A stretch of DNA of 64,000 nucleotides from Rostratula benghalensis (GCA_013399305.1 VXAI01000015.1:5042845-5106844); one strand, 5' to 3'. Numbered from the stretch's first letter, positions 36,776 to 49,030 are shown. Made by a program: numbers and translations. Notes: generated by a model from the letters alone, not told the origin.

Positions 36776-39558
36776 TAAGAAATCTTTATAGAGGGAAGCA
36801 GGGCTTGACAGGATTTCATCACAGGTGGCAAAGCAGGCCTTATGACACTGGGCTTTCATCAGCTCTTAAGAAATAAGTGCTTTTTCTGATTCTACCTTAA
36901 AGAATGTTTGGGGGGTTTTTTTCTTCAACTGAGTTGTCCTGTTGAATGCCTGTCAATGTCTAGAACCACTAACTGGGCTGCGGACTGGGAAAGCTTTCAA
37001 AGGGAAGACATTGGAGTTCAGCCTCTGAAGTTGCTTCTATATCATGTATGGATACTGGGAAGTGGTGCTGGTCCTTCCAATCTCATTTTCATGCTAGTTC
37101 AAGGAATGAAATGATCATAAATTCTGATTCAAGATCATAGAACTGTGTCTGAATTTAACCCATATCCAGACAGTAAAGGTGACTCTCTAAGGGAGTTTTC
37201 TCTTTGCTTTAATTTGGATAGGAATACTCAGAAAAGGTTTATCCAAGGGTCTGTGTTCTGGGAAAAGGTGGCAGCTGACTAAAGAAATCATCAGAGCGAG
37301 ACTTGACGGTGGAAATTGAGGTTAAAAGGAATACGATGGGACTAGATCTGCAAGGAGAATCATTTCAGAGAATTATTTGACATCACAAAGCACTTTATTT
37401 TGTTTCCCCCACAGTAAACTTGAATGATCTTAATGACAGAAAATGAGATCCAGCGGGTGTAAACTACAGCAGTTAAATATTCATGAGTGAAAGTAGAAGC
37501 AGGAACTGAATTTAAGTACAGGGGTCAATACGGGGTAAGATTCTTCAGGGCACTAAAGCAAAATAGCTGTCAGACTGCAGTGAAGACAGTGATGAAAAGA
37601 CAGCTTGAAAGAAAATGGTAATGGTCAAAGTCAGCTCATAGGTAAAACTATGAGGAAGAGAGAGATTGAAAAATGCTCTTGAAATGTGGCTGAACCATTT
37701 CCAGGGATATGAAATTTTGTGCCAGAGACTTCAACAGAAACACTGCAGCAGAATTCAGAAGAAATATGAAGACAAGGAGGGGCTGACTTTTTACCTGTCT
37801 AGATTTAAATAAAACATGGCACAGATGCACTTTACACAGCTTTTTATTTTAATATGAGTTGTGAACCCAGCCCTTTATATCCTGTATCAGGTCTCAGATG
37901 TGTTCTTCTAGTTCTGTTATTGGTATCCAGCACCACCCCCTGTCTCATTCTCCCCAAGTCCATATTTCTTATGTAATATTCCAGCCCCTTCATGTTTAAC
38001 TTGAAAAGGAATCATTAGTGCATCTCTGGATATAAGTCTGTGATTCAAATCTTTTCTTCCTTTTTGGGTGTATCTGACAAAGCAGCACAGCTGAAGTTTT
38101 GAAATGCTGAAGTTAGGCCTTCCAAGCCAGGCAAGCTATTAAGAGGGAATCTTCTCGCTGTCTTGGAAGGGATCAGGATGGAGTTCCTGATGACCTTCAG
38201 AAGGTTTTAGGGATCAGGGCTTTTTAATTTTATCTGCAAGTGACAGACTTCTAATCTTTCCCTTCCCAAAACTTTCAGCTAACATCCCTCAATATACTAC
38301 AGTGCTGGGAAACTTGGCTGCACAGACAAAAATCTCAGTCTAGACTTTTTTTAAGCATGTCTGCAAGGGTCCATTAAACAAAAAAAAAGGTGTATTTTTT
38401 AAAAAATCCTTTCTGAACTTCTCAAACTAAGAACACACACATCAATAGTTATTTCAGAAATGTAGGCCTTTGGATAACAAGTCGAGGATTTGATTATTTT
38501 TTTTAGTATGTTTTTATGTAACAAGGTATTCAAGGTCTTCAACTTCCTTCTTTGGCTGAAAAATTTATGAACAAAGAAAATGGTATCAGAGTTATTGACT
38601 GATCTCCTGCTTTGTGTTCTATGAGTTTTTGTATTTTCAGCAAGATAAATCTGGATTTTTGATCCTAGTTATAAAGAGGTGCTTGAAGGTAACTTCATCT
38701 TCCCTGTAAATTAACTTCCTTAAACTTTGAATTCACTTGGGTTGTTTCATTACCTTCTTGGCTACTTTCAGTCTTTTAAAATAGTGTTTTGTATTTGAGG
38801 GGGGTTTTTAAATTTTATTTTTTGTTATTTTTCTGTGGGAAGATTTTAGAGGCTTGCAGATAAGTGTCTCTTTGTTCAAAGCACACTTTCCAAAGCAGTG
38901 GCAAACATTGCATGACACCACTGCTGCTTTATAGAGCCATTGTCTGTATATAGGGAAAAAGTAGTAAAGACAACACCTGTACATGTTTTTTTCTCATTAT
39001 TTTTCACAAATTGAAATAATTTAACTTGGAATTTCTAGCAGCTAATTTGAAACCATTTGTTTGCGTGATGACTAGCTTGCTGAGGTACTTCTGGAAATAC
39101 AGATCTGCTCCTAAGAGTCATGATTTGGATCTATTTTCAAACAGCCTATTGTTCCTGGGAGTTAGGGGGAATAGTCCTGGCTTAATGTGGAATGACTTGC
39201 AGAAGCTATGAGACCCCCATTGGTGGTACTCTCTAGGGTTTTTTCCATGCAGGTAAATCACTCAATGTTTGCCATTTTCTGACTTTGTTTTTACCATTTA
39301 AGGTTCAAGTGTGATACTGGTGGTGGGATGGAAGCATGTGAACACAAGTAGCATGTATAATTACCTACCTTGCCTGGGGATGAGTACCAGACCTGCGATG
39401 AAATGAAAATCCAGATTACATGTGGTTTTCAAAATACAAAATGTGGTGCAACTTGAGTTTGGGTGGTACAGTGTACGGTAGCAAGCTGAATCCTTGCAAA
39501 AGATCTTGATCATTCCCTAAGATGCTGCTATCTCAAAAAAACCCCCTGAAAGTAGGGC
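36776..39558. other. Unique non-coding DNA
   Basis: No gene or repeat family recognised. GGAAGGGATC at 38165-38175 recalls a CR1 end but the neighbouring bases do not fit. Confidence 0.65.
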
Positions 39559-39680
39559 TAGAATTGTAGATTGTTAGTGTTGGAAGGGACCTTAAAGATC
39601 ATTGAGTTTCAACCCCTCTGCCATGGGTAGGGACACCTCCTGCTAGAAGTTGCTACTGTTCCAGCCCTGGTAAGACTGGA
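39559..39680 (-). mobile_element. Short CR1 LINE 3' end, minus strand
   Basis: Starts GAATTGTAGATTGTTAGTGT, then TGGAAGGGACCTTAAAGATC, ATTGAGTTTCAACCCCTCTG and CCATGGGTAGGGACACCTCC, all typical of the reversed avian CR1 3' end. Similarity fades after GCTAGAAGTTGCTACTG, so only about 120 bp is kept. Confidence 0.88.
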
Positions 39681-42334
39681 TGATGGTCAAAACAATTAAT
39701 GAAAACAGTAGCTATTAATATGCACCAGTATTTAGAAAAGTAGTGAGCGAGCTACAGAATGGCTAATAACAGTTCAACCTATTCCAATAAAAATTGCTTT
39801 AAACAGTCAAGGTCATTAAAAAGCAGCAGACAGTACAGCAAGAAAGATGAGAAGGCCTCTAATCAGTAAGTATTGGTTAAAGATCCTTAGAAGGTAAAGT
39901 ACTACAAGATATACCACAGAGGAAGCTGTAGAAGAGTGATTTTTACACAATTTTTTCAGACTGCCCTGGGGCACTAGTATATGCTTTGACCCAAAATAAC
40001 ATTGTACAGAGTTGGATTCCAGTTTCAGTTCAGTGTGTGTGCCAGAATGTTACCCTCTCAAAAGTCTTAGAATACAGCTTTAATAAAGGAGTTGGGGGCA
40101 GGAAAGTCTTCCATTTCTGCAGTTGCAATTTGAAACTCTTTTGCCATTTTTGCATTTGTAAATACTGATACTAAACACATTTCTGACCTGTATGTATATG
40201 AGAGCCTTCATCAGAAATCGGAGTTCCTCTCCAAAGGCATGAGGAGTTCTGTTTGCAAGGATTGGAATGACTCGCAGCTCTTTGAAAGTGCTCAGTTCAG
40301 TTTAAAGCAGTCTTTTTCATCTGGTAACCTTATGTAGTGTGCATCCACAGAGGAGAGGAATTCATTCACTAAATGTTAATACACTAAAGAAATGAGAAAA
40401 ATTGACCCTGCCCTTGAAAGATCATTACAGAAAGTTGAATCACACTTTCTATGACATTTGGACGTGCTAGAAATAAAGCTGTCATCAAGTGAATTAAACC
40501 AAGAAAGTACTGGAAGACTTTCTGGCTCTCCTAAGATTTCAAATATTACTTGAGAATATTGGCTTTCTGTTACTGACTCTGTTCTAGACTGGACAGTGTT
40601 CATATACCCCAGACAAACACCCCAGTGCCCAAAGCCCTAAATGCATATAGATACTCCCTCTGTTTCTGAATTAATTTTGCAGTTAACGTTAAGTGTTTGA
40701 CATCCAGCTCATGCCCATGATTTAATGAGCTCTGTGTAACCTACCAATAAGCAAACGCAGTTAGATCAGTTCTTTTGCTTCCCCTCTCAAATGTTATGGA
40801 ACACTAGGGAAAGAAACGGAGCATTTATGACAAAATTTTCAATCTGTTTACACTTTTGGATGAATGTTAGTTAGATGCAGAAGCCTGGAAACACTGGGTA
40901 TTCTCTTGCATTTATAAAGTATATACTGTTCCAAAGGATTCCCAAGCATGTTATAAAACTAAATGGGATTTTCAAGAGGAACTTTTAGATAAGAATAAAA
41001 TCTGCTGGGGAGGGAAAAAATCAGATGAAGAAAACCTCTTGCCCCATTCTTCAAAATATTTGCAGAGAGTAGTTGGACTATTTTTTCCTGTGCTGATGAA
41101 GATTTGCCATTCATTTTGCAGTTTCCATCAGAATACTTTAAAACACTTGTAGAAGGGCCAGTGTCACTGCCCTTTCTTTGTAGAAAAGGAAACTGAAGCA
41201 GAAGGAGATGGAGTGAGTGGAAATAACTGCAGAGGCAGTGATTCATCGGCTATGGGTACGGCCTTTAGGTAAGGTTTAGGAGGCAAAATTTAAATTTATA
41301 TAAATCTGTGCAATTGCCCGGGGATTAATGGGGGTTGGGCACTATAAAGCACCTGAGCATCTGACCACAAGTTGTGATACTTGTTTGTGTGTGGAACCCA
41401 TCGCATTTGTTTTGCCTTTAGAGCAAAAAATGGTAGTTAATTGGGCAGAGTGCAGCTATGGCTGCTCTTTGCTACTGTCCCTTCAGAAGGAATTCCTAGA
41501 TGGAATTGGGCATTGCAAGACAAGAGTAGTTACACAGGGCTTCTATTTTTCTGAATTTATACATTTTTTAAAGTTCAAACCAGTCACAATGTGGACTTAG
41601 AACCAATGTCACTTTTTTTCTCTGCTGTCATTGCTGTGAAATGTCCATCATGCCTTGGCCAAAGCTGTATTTTCTAATACATATAAAATATATTTTCTTT
41701 TTGTAAGAGAAATTTTCTAATACATATCTATGTATGTATATTTGTATTTCTTTTTAAGATTTTTCTCTTTTTGAAAAGAGTGTTCCCCTATACATATGAA
41801 GACATGTTTAAAAGAATGGAAGGTAAATGTGCTAGTTGAACTAAAATATTTTGTATTCTCTGTTACCTTATTAATCATGGCTGGCTGGATGCTTTCTACA
41901 GAATCAGCAGATTTCATTTACAGGAGAGGCTTGTTAAATACATAATTGTCCACTGCACAGAAATAACAAAACTTACAACTGGAATTAAAAATTACTCCTG
42001 GCCAAGGAATAACGACTGAAAAGACATAACTTCCTGCTGTTGCCAATCTGTTAAATGCTATCTGTTAAATAATGCCAGTAGAGGATGGATTCTAAATGAA
42101 TGTATTTGAATCTTGCAGGTATTTGCCACACTTTGGGTGCTGTGTGGGGAGTAGGTGCCAGACAGTGGCCACTTCTTGTGTCCTTGTTGGTCCCCAACAC
42201 AGGCAAAAGTGACCCAGAAGATTGGCACCATACTGGTAGATCACAGGGGAAGAGATAATTATTGAGAAAGGACTCACAGACCTTTCTTTAGAAAAGTAGT
42301 GAGATGGCATAAAAATATGAGCCAAGCTGTACAT
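39681..42334. other. Unique non-coding DNA
   Basis: No gene is supported. A block at 40905-40960 (CTTGCATTTATAAAGTATAT, TTCCAAAGGATTCCCAAGCA) weakly resembles the 3' part of old amniote SINEs. AT-rich TATG-type low complexity lies at 41710-41745. Confidence 0.65.
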
Positions 42335-42478
42335 ATCCTTACACAACTCTTGTAATGTGTGATTCCCATTTTCTCTGTGAAAATTGGAAAGGAGGAAAGA
42401 TGAAATGATTTGCCCAAGTTTACACAGAATATCTGAACTTAACCAAGGAGTTTCCCCTCGATCTCTCCGTTCTTGATC
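42335..42478 (+). mobile_element. Ancient MIR-like SINE fragment
   Basis: Order of blocks: CCTTACACAACTCTTGTAAT, GTGTGATTCCCATTTTCTCT, a GGAAAGGAGGAAAGATGAAA block, ATGATTTGCCCAAGTTTACA and CACAGAATATCTGAACTTAA, then a pyrimidine-rich end. This follows MIR 'ctcacaacaaccctgtgaggtag...cccattttacagatgaggaaactgaggc...gtgacttgcccaaggtcacacag'. The minus-strand 132-codon frame at 42092-42490 spans this relic and is not a gene. Confidence 0.65.
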
Positions 42479-43767
42479 CATACCATCCAATTCCCTACCT
42501 CATAGGACTTCAAACTTCAATTTGATAGGACCACTGGTACTATATGTAATGAGTATTTACAGGTAATCAAAAGATAATGCAGGGTATTATATACTGTAAT
42601 ACTAATCTAAATAGATCTTACTCCCTTTGTACAGCTCAGGCCGAAGGCTGTGTGTTAGTCAGGCACCTTCTCCCCGCTCTGTTCCCCACTCTTGACACAG
42701 ACTGCTCCAGAGCAAGCACTGTTCTGTCTGGTTTGGAGTGGAGCAGCCAAATGTTGTGTATTAGTGGAAAAAGGTGCTGCAGTAGTAGTAGTAGTAGTAG
42801 TAGTTCATGGTAGGAAAGTAGTGTCCTTCTCTAGGAGTGGAAGCTTTTAGAAATTTAGACTATCGTACAGGAAACAAAAGAGATTGGTTCCGTAGCTATT
42901 TACATTTCATCGTGCCATTGCTCCTGAGAAATACTGGAAATCAGGGGGTTTGTCCTCCTTGTAACCCTAGAATCCTGTATGTCTACTGTCCTTCTAATAC
43001 TATGCATACAAAAATGAGATGCTTTTGTTTACAAATCTCAAGTTTTCTAAGAATACATCAAGAGAGCATGACTAAAAGCCGAGCAGAAGGATGGGCAGTC
43101 TTTCTTGAAAATTAAATTATTTTTCAGCAGCTTAACATTATTTTTAAGTAATTCTGTTTCATGAGAAAGATTTTCACCTGAACTGTGGCCAGCGAGATCT
43201 CAAAGGCACCTGCATCTACTGTGAAAGGAAAATAAGTTATTCTTGTGGCAAAACATAAAATATACAGCAAAGTCCAAAACACTTTAATAATCTAAATATG
43301 AAATACATTATGCGGTGTTTAAGTAGATCAGTATCACAAGGGACTAAGTACTTTGGTGAAAGATTTGACCCCCTTTTTTCCTGAAGAAGAGTCTTCTCTT
43401 ACTGGCATGATGCTCCCCTTGAGAATTCTTACACCTTTTGAACGACTGAATATGCTTAGAGATAAAATAATAACCGATTACACACAGTGCATTTTTATTA
43501 ACACTGTGGTAATGCAGGTCACCTTCAAAAAAAAGATTCCTTTTAGAAAACAAGGAGAATAGCAGTCAAGCTATGATTGTAAGCAGATAATTATCTTAAA
43601 TGCTTATTGTCTATTTTGGTTTTATAAAATAATATATTGGAATAAGTCTTCTTTTAATGACACTGAAGGGAGGTTGGAGGTTTTTCAGATAAAAGGAAAA
43701 TGTTTTCATGCAGTTTTCAACCAGGATTTGTGAATTATTCTTAGTTCTATATAATCCCTGATCTCCT
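42479..43767. other. Unique non-coding DNA
   Basis: Contains an (AGT)8 microsatellite (42781-42804). No gene or other repeat is recognised; the 92-codon frame at 42837-43115 has no similarity. Confidence 0.65.
42781..42804. repeat. (AGT)8 microsatellite
   Basis: Eight perfect tandem AGT units, uninterrupted and therefore likely length-polymorphic. Confidence 0.95.
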
Positions 43768-43862
43768 TTGTAAAGTACTAGGGCTAATACTGTTAGCCCT
43801 ATTTTACAGATAATGAGGAAGTGGCATGGGAACTTAATAACTTGCCCAAGAAGTTCAATCAA
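43768..43862 (+). mobile_element. Ancient MIR-like SINE fragment with hairpin
   Basis: Reads TTGTAAAGTACTAGGGC, then TGTTAGCCCTATTTTACAGA, TAATGAGGAAGTGGCATGGG and AACTTAATAACTTGCCCAAG, matching MIR 'gtaaagtgct...accctattttacagatgaggaaactgaggcacagagaggttaagtgacttgcccaag'. Within it TAGGGCTAA (43779-43787) pairs perfectly with TTAGCCCTA (43793-43801) over a 5-base loop. Confidence 0.68.
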
Positions 43863-44061
43863 ATTAATTGACAACATAGAATATCAGAACAGAAGTGGAC
43901 TTGGCCCCCACAAATTCAAGCAGGCAGGTTTCCAAAGCCCTGTTTAATTCTGATGAGAAACCAAATCTATTTGTACAATTACTGTGAAATGGGTTTATGG
44001 TTAGAGTGTATTCCATCTCCACTTCTCTGTCTTCCTGTACTTGGGGTTAACAGAAATTAAT

Positions 44062-44071
44062 GGGGGGGGGG
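44062..44071. repeat. Poly(G) tract, 10 bp
   Basis: Ten G residues followed by AGGGG. Such runs are prone to sequencing error. Confidence 0.9.
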
Positions 44072-46449
44072 AGGGGATGATTGCTGCTTTTGTTGTTGTT
44101 TGGTTGTATGTTGTAATAATGTTTGTATCTCAAAGAAAAACAGTTACAGCCAAGTGGTTAAAACACAAATATGTGGGAAAATTTTAGGACAGCAGTAGAG
44201 AAATGTATGCTTTTACCTTTCCCTATAACATTGTTACCCCGTTGCACAGTTTCTTGGCATGACTGTTTCAGAAATGGCTGTGGAACCAATTAATAATAAA
44301 TTATTGATATTGGCAGCTCCTGTGCAATTTTTCCCAGCTGTTACTCAAATTTAGGCATGCTGCATTTCTTAAATTCTGTTGCAATTTACATAAATATGGC
44401 AGAATTCATTGTAAAGAAAAACAAGATATTTTGCCACACCCCTTTGATTTCATTATGGGAAATTGCACTCCCAGGTCCCTTATTCAAGGGACAAGTTGAC
44501 TCTCTCTGGCCTACTCCTAACCTTTTGGTGTGTTTCCTCCTATCTCAGAAGATAGGCTGCCTTCTTGGTGGGAGATTACTGACATAAAGAAGTTGAAACA
44601 GTAGAGAGCTGTATGTTAAATCTTACTTTGGAGAGTGTAAAAACATTTCAATACCCTTTGTTTGAGTTGTGGAAATGGCATCTGACACAGTAACTGGAAT
44701 CCTTCTTGCCTTTGAGAATCTACTCATGCTCTTGTGGCCAGCTCAACTCGCTGGCTCTCATGAGTTTCCAGAGAAACTGTACAGGACTCTTGCTTTCACC
44801 CACTGTTGTCAGTAGAACGCAGTAATTGTCTCGGAGCTGACATTCCAGGTGATCATGCAGTTAATTAAATTAGCAGCTTAGCTGTGTTATTAAAGAAGAG
44901 CTGCAAAAACTCAGGGCACCAGTTTGGAAGGAAATTTCTGGGTGCAGGTCTGAAATTCACAGTAGAATTGAAAATGAGCTTCTCCGGTATTTTACCTAGT
45001 CTTAAGCTGTAGGTCAGTCCTAGTCACAAATGAAAACTTGGAGCTATTTCTCATGACAGAAAACCTTGCCAAGCTCAGAGCTAAGATAATTTACAATGAA
45101 GAGACAAAAGACAAGGCGGAGGGAAATCTGAAGTACCAAGAAGAAAATGCAAACCTCCTTAATTGCAGGGTTTGGCTTCTCCTTTGTTTACTGAGCACTG
45201 TTATTCCATCTGCAATGTGTGAGCACAACTTAAGTTTAAAATCCTAGAGTAACCCTCTATGAAGATACTTGAAAAACTAGTCTTTGTTTTTTTAAAAAAG
45301 TATTTGAAATTTTTGCAGCCAAACCTGAGGTTTAGTTTTCCTGATAAATAATTGAAACTCATAGCTCAAGCAGGGATTGCTAGAAAAGAGCAATTTTCAA
45401 TTTTTCTTGATTTGCCTGAAAATGCCCCTGATCTTTTTACTAAGGTTTTGTGTGTAGTCACAGTGTTGATTCCTCGTTGCAAATGCTGTCAATATTGTGT
45501 TAGTGTTTTAGGCTCTTTGTTAAAAGCCCAGCCTTAACAGAACACCCTAGTGGATAGCTTGCTGCAGATTTAATAACGATTTTTCATTGCTGGATGACTT
45601 CCTCTAATCATCTTTCTTTTGAAGTGTTGAAGTCAGTGATAATGTTTCTTGTGAAGTTTCAAAACATGGGATACTGCAAGAGCACACCCCTCACCTTACT
45701 GTCTTCTGGTTCTTAGACTACTGCTCAGTTTTTTCTTCAGCTGCGCAATTGCACTCTATAGATGTCAGCTGTGTTTCTAGCAGCCTCCTAACTAATAGGA
45801 ATTCAAGACCTGGGATATGGAAAGCATGTTGAGAAGTAAAAAGAGCGTTTCATAGTGAGTTTGGAAGTTATGGCCATAAAAACCTTCCAGGACACCTCTG
45901 AACAAAGGTATGCAGGGGTTTCTGGTGACTGGGCAGTCACTGCGCAGTCACTGAGAACTCTGTTGGCTTGTGTGTTACCAGATCCTGCGCTGTGTTACTT
46001 TCTCCTATTCCTGGTGTTTGCAGATTGCATTTGTCCTCTTATTAAATAGTAAATACATTGGCATTAAGTTCTCCCCAGGAGGGGGATGGAGAGGAGGGGT
46101 AGCTACACACACCTCCAGACAGCATCTCCCATTGCTGTAGAAAAATGACCAGCGAGGACTGGGAGTGAATGATGAGCAATAAGAAAAGCTCCCCCTCTGC
46201 AGAGGCAAGCCTTCTGTCTGATGCTTCTTGGGCATCAAACAAAGGGCAAAGAAGCAGGGCTCCTACAACCTTCTGTTTCCAGATGAAGAGATGAGCTCTT
46301 GTGGTGTCTCCATTTCAGCTTGAAGGTGACCTACAAGGGTGGTCCATACATCTAGACTTCAGGATACATTAAGCTAACCAGCAGCATATCCTCAGACTCT
46401 TGGCTCAGGGCTGGTAGACAGCTGATGACTCATAAAGCACAGATACTGA

Positions 46450-46470
46450 TTTTTTTTTTTTTTTTTTTTT
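46450..46470. repeat. Poly(T) tract, 21 bp
   Basis: Uninterrupted T run. On the minus strand it would be a poly(A) tail but the bases before it (AAAGAAAAGATTTATT) lack an exact AATAAA. Confidence 0.92.
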
Positions 46471-46509
46471 AATAAATCTTTTCTTTAGTCTTGTATCTTG
46501 GTTCTGGTT

Positions 46510-46564
46510 ATAGGGTTAATTTTCATAATAGGAGTTAATGTTCAAATAGGGTTAATTTTCATAA
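46510..46564. repeat. 19-bp direct repeat, 36-bp period
   Basis: ATAGGGTTAATTTTCATAA occurs at 46510-46528 and 46546-46564 without mismatch. The copies sit at the junction between unique DNA and the 3' side of the neighbouring LTR, so they may mark a slippage event at the breakpoint. Confidence 0.93.
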
Positions 46565-46923
46565 GGAGATGGAATGGGACACAGCCAGACTAGCACCCAA
46601 ACTGGCCAAACGAGTATTCAATACCATGTGAATCGTGCTCTGGAGGTAGCAGGGAACCTGGCCAAGGGACAGGGCAAAAATGGCCACTTGGGAGTGGTCT
46701 GGGCTTCAGGTAGCAGTCAGTGGGGAGTGGTATATTGTGTTGTGTATATTCCCCTATCACTATTATTGTTGGTGTTTTCCTCTTCCCTTCACTTTTCTGT
46801 TAAACTGCTTTTATCTCAACCCACCGGTTTTGTCTTTTTCTTCCAATTCCCCCCCCTCTCCTACCTCTGGGCGGGGGAAAGACCATGTGTTTGTTTGTTG
46901 CCAGCTGGGGCTAAACCATGACA
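46565..46923 (-). mobile_element. Endogenous retrovirus LTR fragment, minus strand
   Basis: On the minus strand it starts TGTCATGGTTTAGCCCCAGC, almost the start of a widespread avian ERV LTR (TGTCATGGTTTAACCCC), followed by TGGCAACAAACAAACACATG, a GGTGGGTTGAGATAAAAGCA block, a TTTAACAGAAAAGTGAAGGG block with AATAATAGTGATA, and GGTATTGAATACTCGTTTGG, CCAGTTTGGGTGCTAGTCTG, GCTGTGTCCCATTCC. These match the family in order. The 3' part is lost near 46565. No internal retroviral genes adjoin it, so it is a solo, truncated LTR. The TCACTCCCC and GGGTTGAGATAA parts are shared with the LTR family at 19.75 kb, suggesting related ERV groups. Confidence 0.85.
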
Positions 46924-48690
46924 TCTTGCCACTTTTAAAACCATCTGAATCTGACAGAATAATGACCAGATGAAAGGGCTGCTGGAGCCAGTCAGGTTTC
47001 CAGGATGCAGCAGATCTTTTGACTTAGTGCCATTTTGATACTCTCTGCTGGTAATTGCTAGAAGGATTCCAGTTACAATTTTGCTAGTCGTCTAGTTCCA
47101 AGAGCTTTTCCCACTGACTGAATGTGGCCTCTCTCCTTCAGAACAGAACTGTTTGTTTCCATTTGTATGTACAGACATTTGAGCGTCCATCTCCAAAATT
47201 TGAGTACCAGCTTTGCTCTCCATTGAGGTTTTTTTTGAGGTGTTACTGCCTGGGAAGTGGCTGGATCATTTCTTCAAGGGTTAGATCTGACAGATAAAAC
47301 TGTGCTTCCTTCTACAGGAATCTTGCTCAGGACTTGCTCCCCATCAAATAAAAACCCCTCAGTAACCCATCTTCTTACTTAAAATGTACCTCCTTGCCAA
47401 TTGCCTGTTGTTTCTCTTGCTATGTCAAGGGTTTCCTTTTGCCCTACTGTATTTTCCTTCTGCTTTTAGATAGACTTCTCTCTGCGGAAAGTGTCTTATT
47501 AAACCTAGGCTGCTACATTCTACTCTCAACAGGGGCCCATCCTGCTGGGCCTTGTATGTTCATGCATATAAATCTGAACTTTCTGGAAGGATCGCTAAGC
47601 TTGTTGCCACCGGGGCTTGGCTTTCTTTTCACCTGACCTTTATAGCTCTGACTGTGCCTTTGAGATTGTGCCTCTTCTCCCATGCTCAAAATAAAGTACC
47701 TTTAATCTCCGTGTGGAGATCCCAAACTGATGATTTCTTTCTTAATGTTGTGGTCAGATAGATCTTCCCCCTTAAACTAGCTTTGTTTGCAAGGGATCTT
47801 TGCAACTTATCCTGATTCCTTCTCTAGTTCTGCTCATCCAAATCACTGTAATCCCATAAGAAGCAGCCCACAATTACGCAGCCAGATGTTGTTTTCTGAG
47901 ATGCTAATAAAATAGCACCCCATCAAAGCTATAGTCAAGCTCTGCTCATGTACTAGCTCTATTAAGCTGGAAAAGCAGGTGCAAGATTAGAAGAGAGGGA
48001 CTGTGAAATCTGCTCTCAATATCTCTTCTTTTTCCACAGCTCTTTGTTTATTTTGACTCATGCAGGAGGTATGAACTTAATAACCTTTTGTGAAGTATCA
48101 TTTCAATGTGCATGTTAAAGGCAACTTGGCTATTGCTGTTTGCAGGATGTCTGTGTAGCCATATGCAAAAGTGCGGGTCACACACACCCGTGTGTTTCTT
48201 GCTAACACTGATTGACTCTTCCAGCTGTACAATGGATGCCAGGAATTATGATGGTTAAGAGATATGATGGTCTGGGACATAGTTAATCACCCATGGAAGG
48301 AATAAAACAAAACCCATTCTATCAGAGAAACACACTTAAGCCATCAGTTTCTTTAGATGTTTATGAGAGTGTACTACTCCTTGGCCTGCTGCAAGCCATT
48401 TAAAGAAAGTTCTGCTACTGCTTACCGGTGTAAGGACTTCCCTCTGCAAATGCACCCATGTGCCCCCAGTTTGCATGGACCCATGGAAGCCAAGGGTCTC
48501 CAGCAGGACAAGGGTTTGCTCACAGGAACGCTGTAAAGAGGCTTTACTTCTGAAATGCTGATCTGCTTCTAAATCTGATAGTTTTGTTTTCTTTTAGAAA
48601 CGTGAGGATTTTCATGTCTAGTTCAGAAGCTTTTTCTCTGGTTATTTTTTTCTTTCATTTTTTTCCTCTCTTCCTTTTTATGATACTTCA
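46924..48690. other. Unique non-coding DNA
   Basis: No gene or repeat family recognised. The last 60 bases before the gap are strongly pyrimidine-rich, which may explain why assembly failed there. Confidence 0.65.
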
Positions 48691-48709
48691 NNNNNNNNNN
48701 NNNNNNNNN
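48691..48709. other. Assembly gap (19 N)
   Basis: Nineteen undetermined bases between a pyrimidine-rich tract ending ATGATACTTCA and TATAGGTTGCT. The true length of missing sequence is unknown; the odd size suggests a gap estimated by scaffolding rather than a fixed placeholder. Confidence 0.99.
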
Positions 48710-48964
48710 TATAGGTTGCTGTTTTCTAATCTGAGAGATCTAGGACAGTAGACTTGGATTTAGAGGATCTTTTCCAGTAAAGGCTTTCTGACAAGCCCTG
48801 GTTACTGCATTTCTGTCTTTTAATGATTCTATTACATTGCTGTTTATACTTCCCCACCTCAGTAAAAAACCAGAGCTCCAGAATGTGCAATGCTGTACCT
48901 AAAGCTAATAGGACTTGGTTTATGTTCTGAGGAGATTGCTTTCTACATAAAAAGCAAAGAAATG
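48710..48964. other. Unique non-coding DNA
   Basis: Nothing recognised. Confidence 0.6.
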
Positions 48965-49030
48965 TGGTTACGGTGAACCTCTAGGGATCTCTAGTCCAAC
49001 CTTCTGCTCAAAGCAGGATACTTCCATACA
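48965..49030 (-). mobile_element. Short CR1 LINE fragment, minus strand
   Basis: GTTACGGTGAACCTCTAGGG, ATCTCTAGTCCAACCTTCTG and CTCAAAGCAGGATACTTCCA follow the reversed CR1 3' end 'aacttctaggggtcatctagtccaaccccctgctcaaagcagg'. Only about 65 bp can be recognised before similarity ends. Confidence 0.75.

Larger units (their letters stand above)
43863..46509. other. Unique non-coding DNA
   Basis: No gene is supported. It holds G10 at 44062-44071 and a T21 run at 46450-46470. 44825-44900 has a TTAATTAAATTAGCAGCTTA core that looks like a conserved homeodomain-type element. Confidence 0.62.

Noticed and set aside
38160..38225. Possible CR1 end around GGAAGGGATC
   Set aside because: Only this word fits; neighbouring bases do not follow the CR1 terminus in either direction.
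42092..42490. 132-codon minus-strand frame
   Set aside because: Overlaps a MIR-like relic in antisense, with no protein similarity.
46450..46470. Poly(T) at 46.45 kb as a retrocopy tail
   Set aside because: No AATAAA or common variant at the right distance on the minus strand, so a simple repeat is the better call. The same holds for the tracts at 23.96 and 60.12 kb.
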